A program made the position numbers and the translations under genes. 64,000 nucleotides of DNA, taken from NCBI GenBank assembly GCA_028693445.1, contig JAQUVI010000004.1:1-64000 (forward strand). Direction: 5' to 3'. Of the stretch, positions 63,188 through 64,000 are shown one piece after another. Numbering within the stretch: the first letter of the stretch is position 1; each line of letters begins with the position of its first letter. The DNA is from Candidatus Absconditabacteria bacterium (GTDB taxonomy: Bacteria > Patescibacteriota > Gracilibacteria > Absconditabacterales > Absconditicoccaceae). The notes under the pieces were generated by a model. It made no database searches and had not been told where the DNA came from. It saw nothing but the letters and a program-made list of their open reading frames with translations.

Positions 63188-64000
63188 ATGCAAAAAACGA
63201 AAAAACAATTACGAGAAAGTTTCCAAGATGATATTAATGAACTATCTCCAGAATTACAAGCTCTACTTACGAAATGATTTTCTACAGGAATTATAAATGA
63301 GGAAGATATCATCACAGAAATTGATGATATGGATCTTAATATAAAAGTGGTTGAAAAAGTATATGATATTGCAGATAAACTTGATATAAAAATTCTGACT
63401 ATTGAAGAAGTACTAGAAAAAGAAGCTGAATCAATAAAAAAGGAATCTAGACTTGGTAAAATTCAACTTTATGAAGAACATTCTCGTAGTAATGCCGATG
63501 TACAATATCATGATTTTATAAAATTATATTTCAATGATATTTCAAAAATTCCCCTTCTTACTTGAGATCAAGAAAAAGATATTGCAAAAAGAATAAAAAA
63601 AGGTGATGAGGATGCAAAAAGAAAACTTATTGAATCAAACCTCAGACTTGTTATTAGTATTGCAAAAAGATTTTTTGGTTCTAGACTTAGTTTCTCTGAT
63701 CTTATTCAAGAATGAAATATATGACTTATCAAAGCTATAGAAAAATTTGATCCAGATAAAGAATTTAAATTTTCTACTTATGCAACTTGGTGGATTAAAC
63801 AATCTATAACAAAAGCTATTGCTGATATGACCAAACATGTTAGAATACCTGTGCATCTGATTGATGAAATAAATTCTTACAATAAAACATATCAACTCCT
63901 CTTTCAAAAACTATGAAGAGAACCAACATCCAAAGAAATCTGACAAAAGCTTTGATTCCCTATCAAAAAAATTAAAAAATTAGAAGAAGTTATCTTTTGA
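63188..64000 (+). CDS. rpoD: RNA polymerase primary sigma factor RpoD (partial)
   Basis: The first 271 codons; the gene runs beyond the window. N-terminal region 1.1-like ([19 protein letters not shown]), then region 1.2 ([20 protein letters not shown]), region 2 with [36 protein letters not shown] and [19 protein letters not shown], and the start of region 3 ([18 protein letters not shown]). Gly in LIQEGNIGL is TGA twice. It recognises promoters of the kind listed in this window. Confidence 0.96.

Overview
The window comes from a very AT-rich bacterium that reads UGA as glycine (translation table 25), so it most likely belongs to the Absconditabacteria (SR1) or Gracilibacteria of the Candidate Phyla Radiation. 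The evidence is direct. In-frame TGA falls exactly where conserved families need glycine: the Walker A loops of the PilB-like ATPase, SufC and MutS, and both glycines of the HtrA active site GNSGGP. Genes close with TAA or TAG. All coordinates here use that code; read with the standard code, nearly every housekeeping gene would look shattered.

Layout. 0-2.5 kb: end of glycyl-tRNA synthetase, a membrane protein, smpB, tRNA-Cys and tRNA-Thr. 2.5-8.3 kb (minus): serS, a DUF2304-glycosyltransferase fusion, hisS, miaB and an orphan. 8.4-11.1 kb (plus): a membrane endonuclease/phosphatase-family protein and a type IV pilus ATPase. 11.1-15.3 kb (minus): a UPF0489 protein, a DUF6122 protein, a 2-oxoacid:ferredoxin oxidoreductase pair and orphans. 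15.4-20.5 kb: murA, a GH26-like protein, an HD phosphohydrolase, an MscS channel and an orphan. 20.6-27.4 kb: sufB and sufC with interspersed small genes, and purA. 27.4-32.9 kb (plus): gyrA, htrA, a TPR protein and ftsX. 32.9-35.8 kb (minus): secE-nusG-X-rplK-rplA. 36-41.6 kb: a membrane protein, a regulator, mutS, a DUF1294 pair, a candidate small RNA and an NYN remnant. 41.6-49.0 kb (minus): a four-gene operon with a 1768-residue membrane protein. 49.2-64 kb: rsmI, a lipoprotein, a phospholipase D protein, a nucleotidase, dut, map, ruvC, a K+ channel, arfB, rsuA, lepA, a DksA-like gene pair, ruvA and the start of rpoD.

Two things stand out. First, the 41.6-49.0 kb operon encodes a 99-residue helical protein, a 1768-residue protein with a glycine-rich membrane region and a nucleotidyltransferase-like domain, a RelA/SpoT-type alarmone synthetase domain, and an intact RelA/SpoT-type HD hydrolase. 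The first three share one reading frame and are separated only by TAA codons. The arrangement suggests a giant toxin or effector with an alarmone synthetase as toxic part and the hydrolase as antidote (inference).

Second, about fifteen mostly short genes scattered through the window contain no in-frame TGA at all. Most are monocistronic, with a promoter having a 16-base spacer, an A/C-rich leader without a Shine-Dalgarno, and a strong, often GC-rich terminator. One (53458) appears to stop at TGA just before its terminator, and purA (about 36 glycines, none TGA) belongs to the same class. They look like standard-code cassettes carried in a recoded genome. Several palindromic repeat elements and two or three candidate small RNAs fill intergenic gaps.
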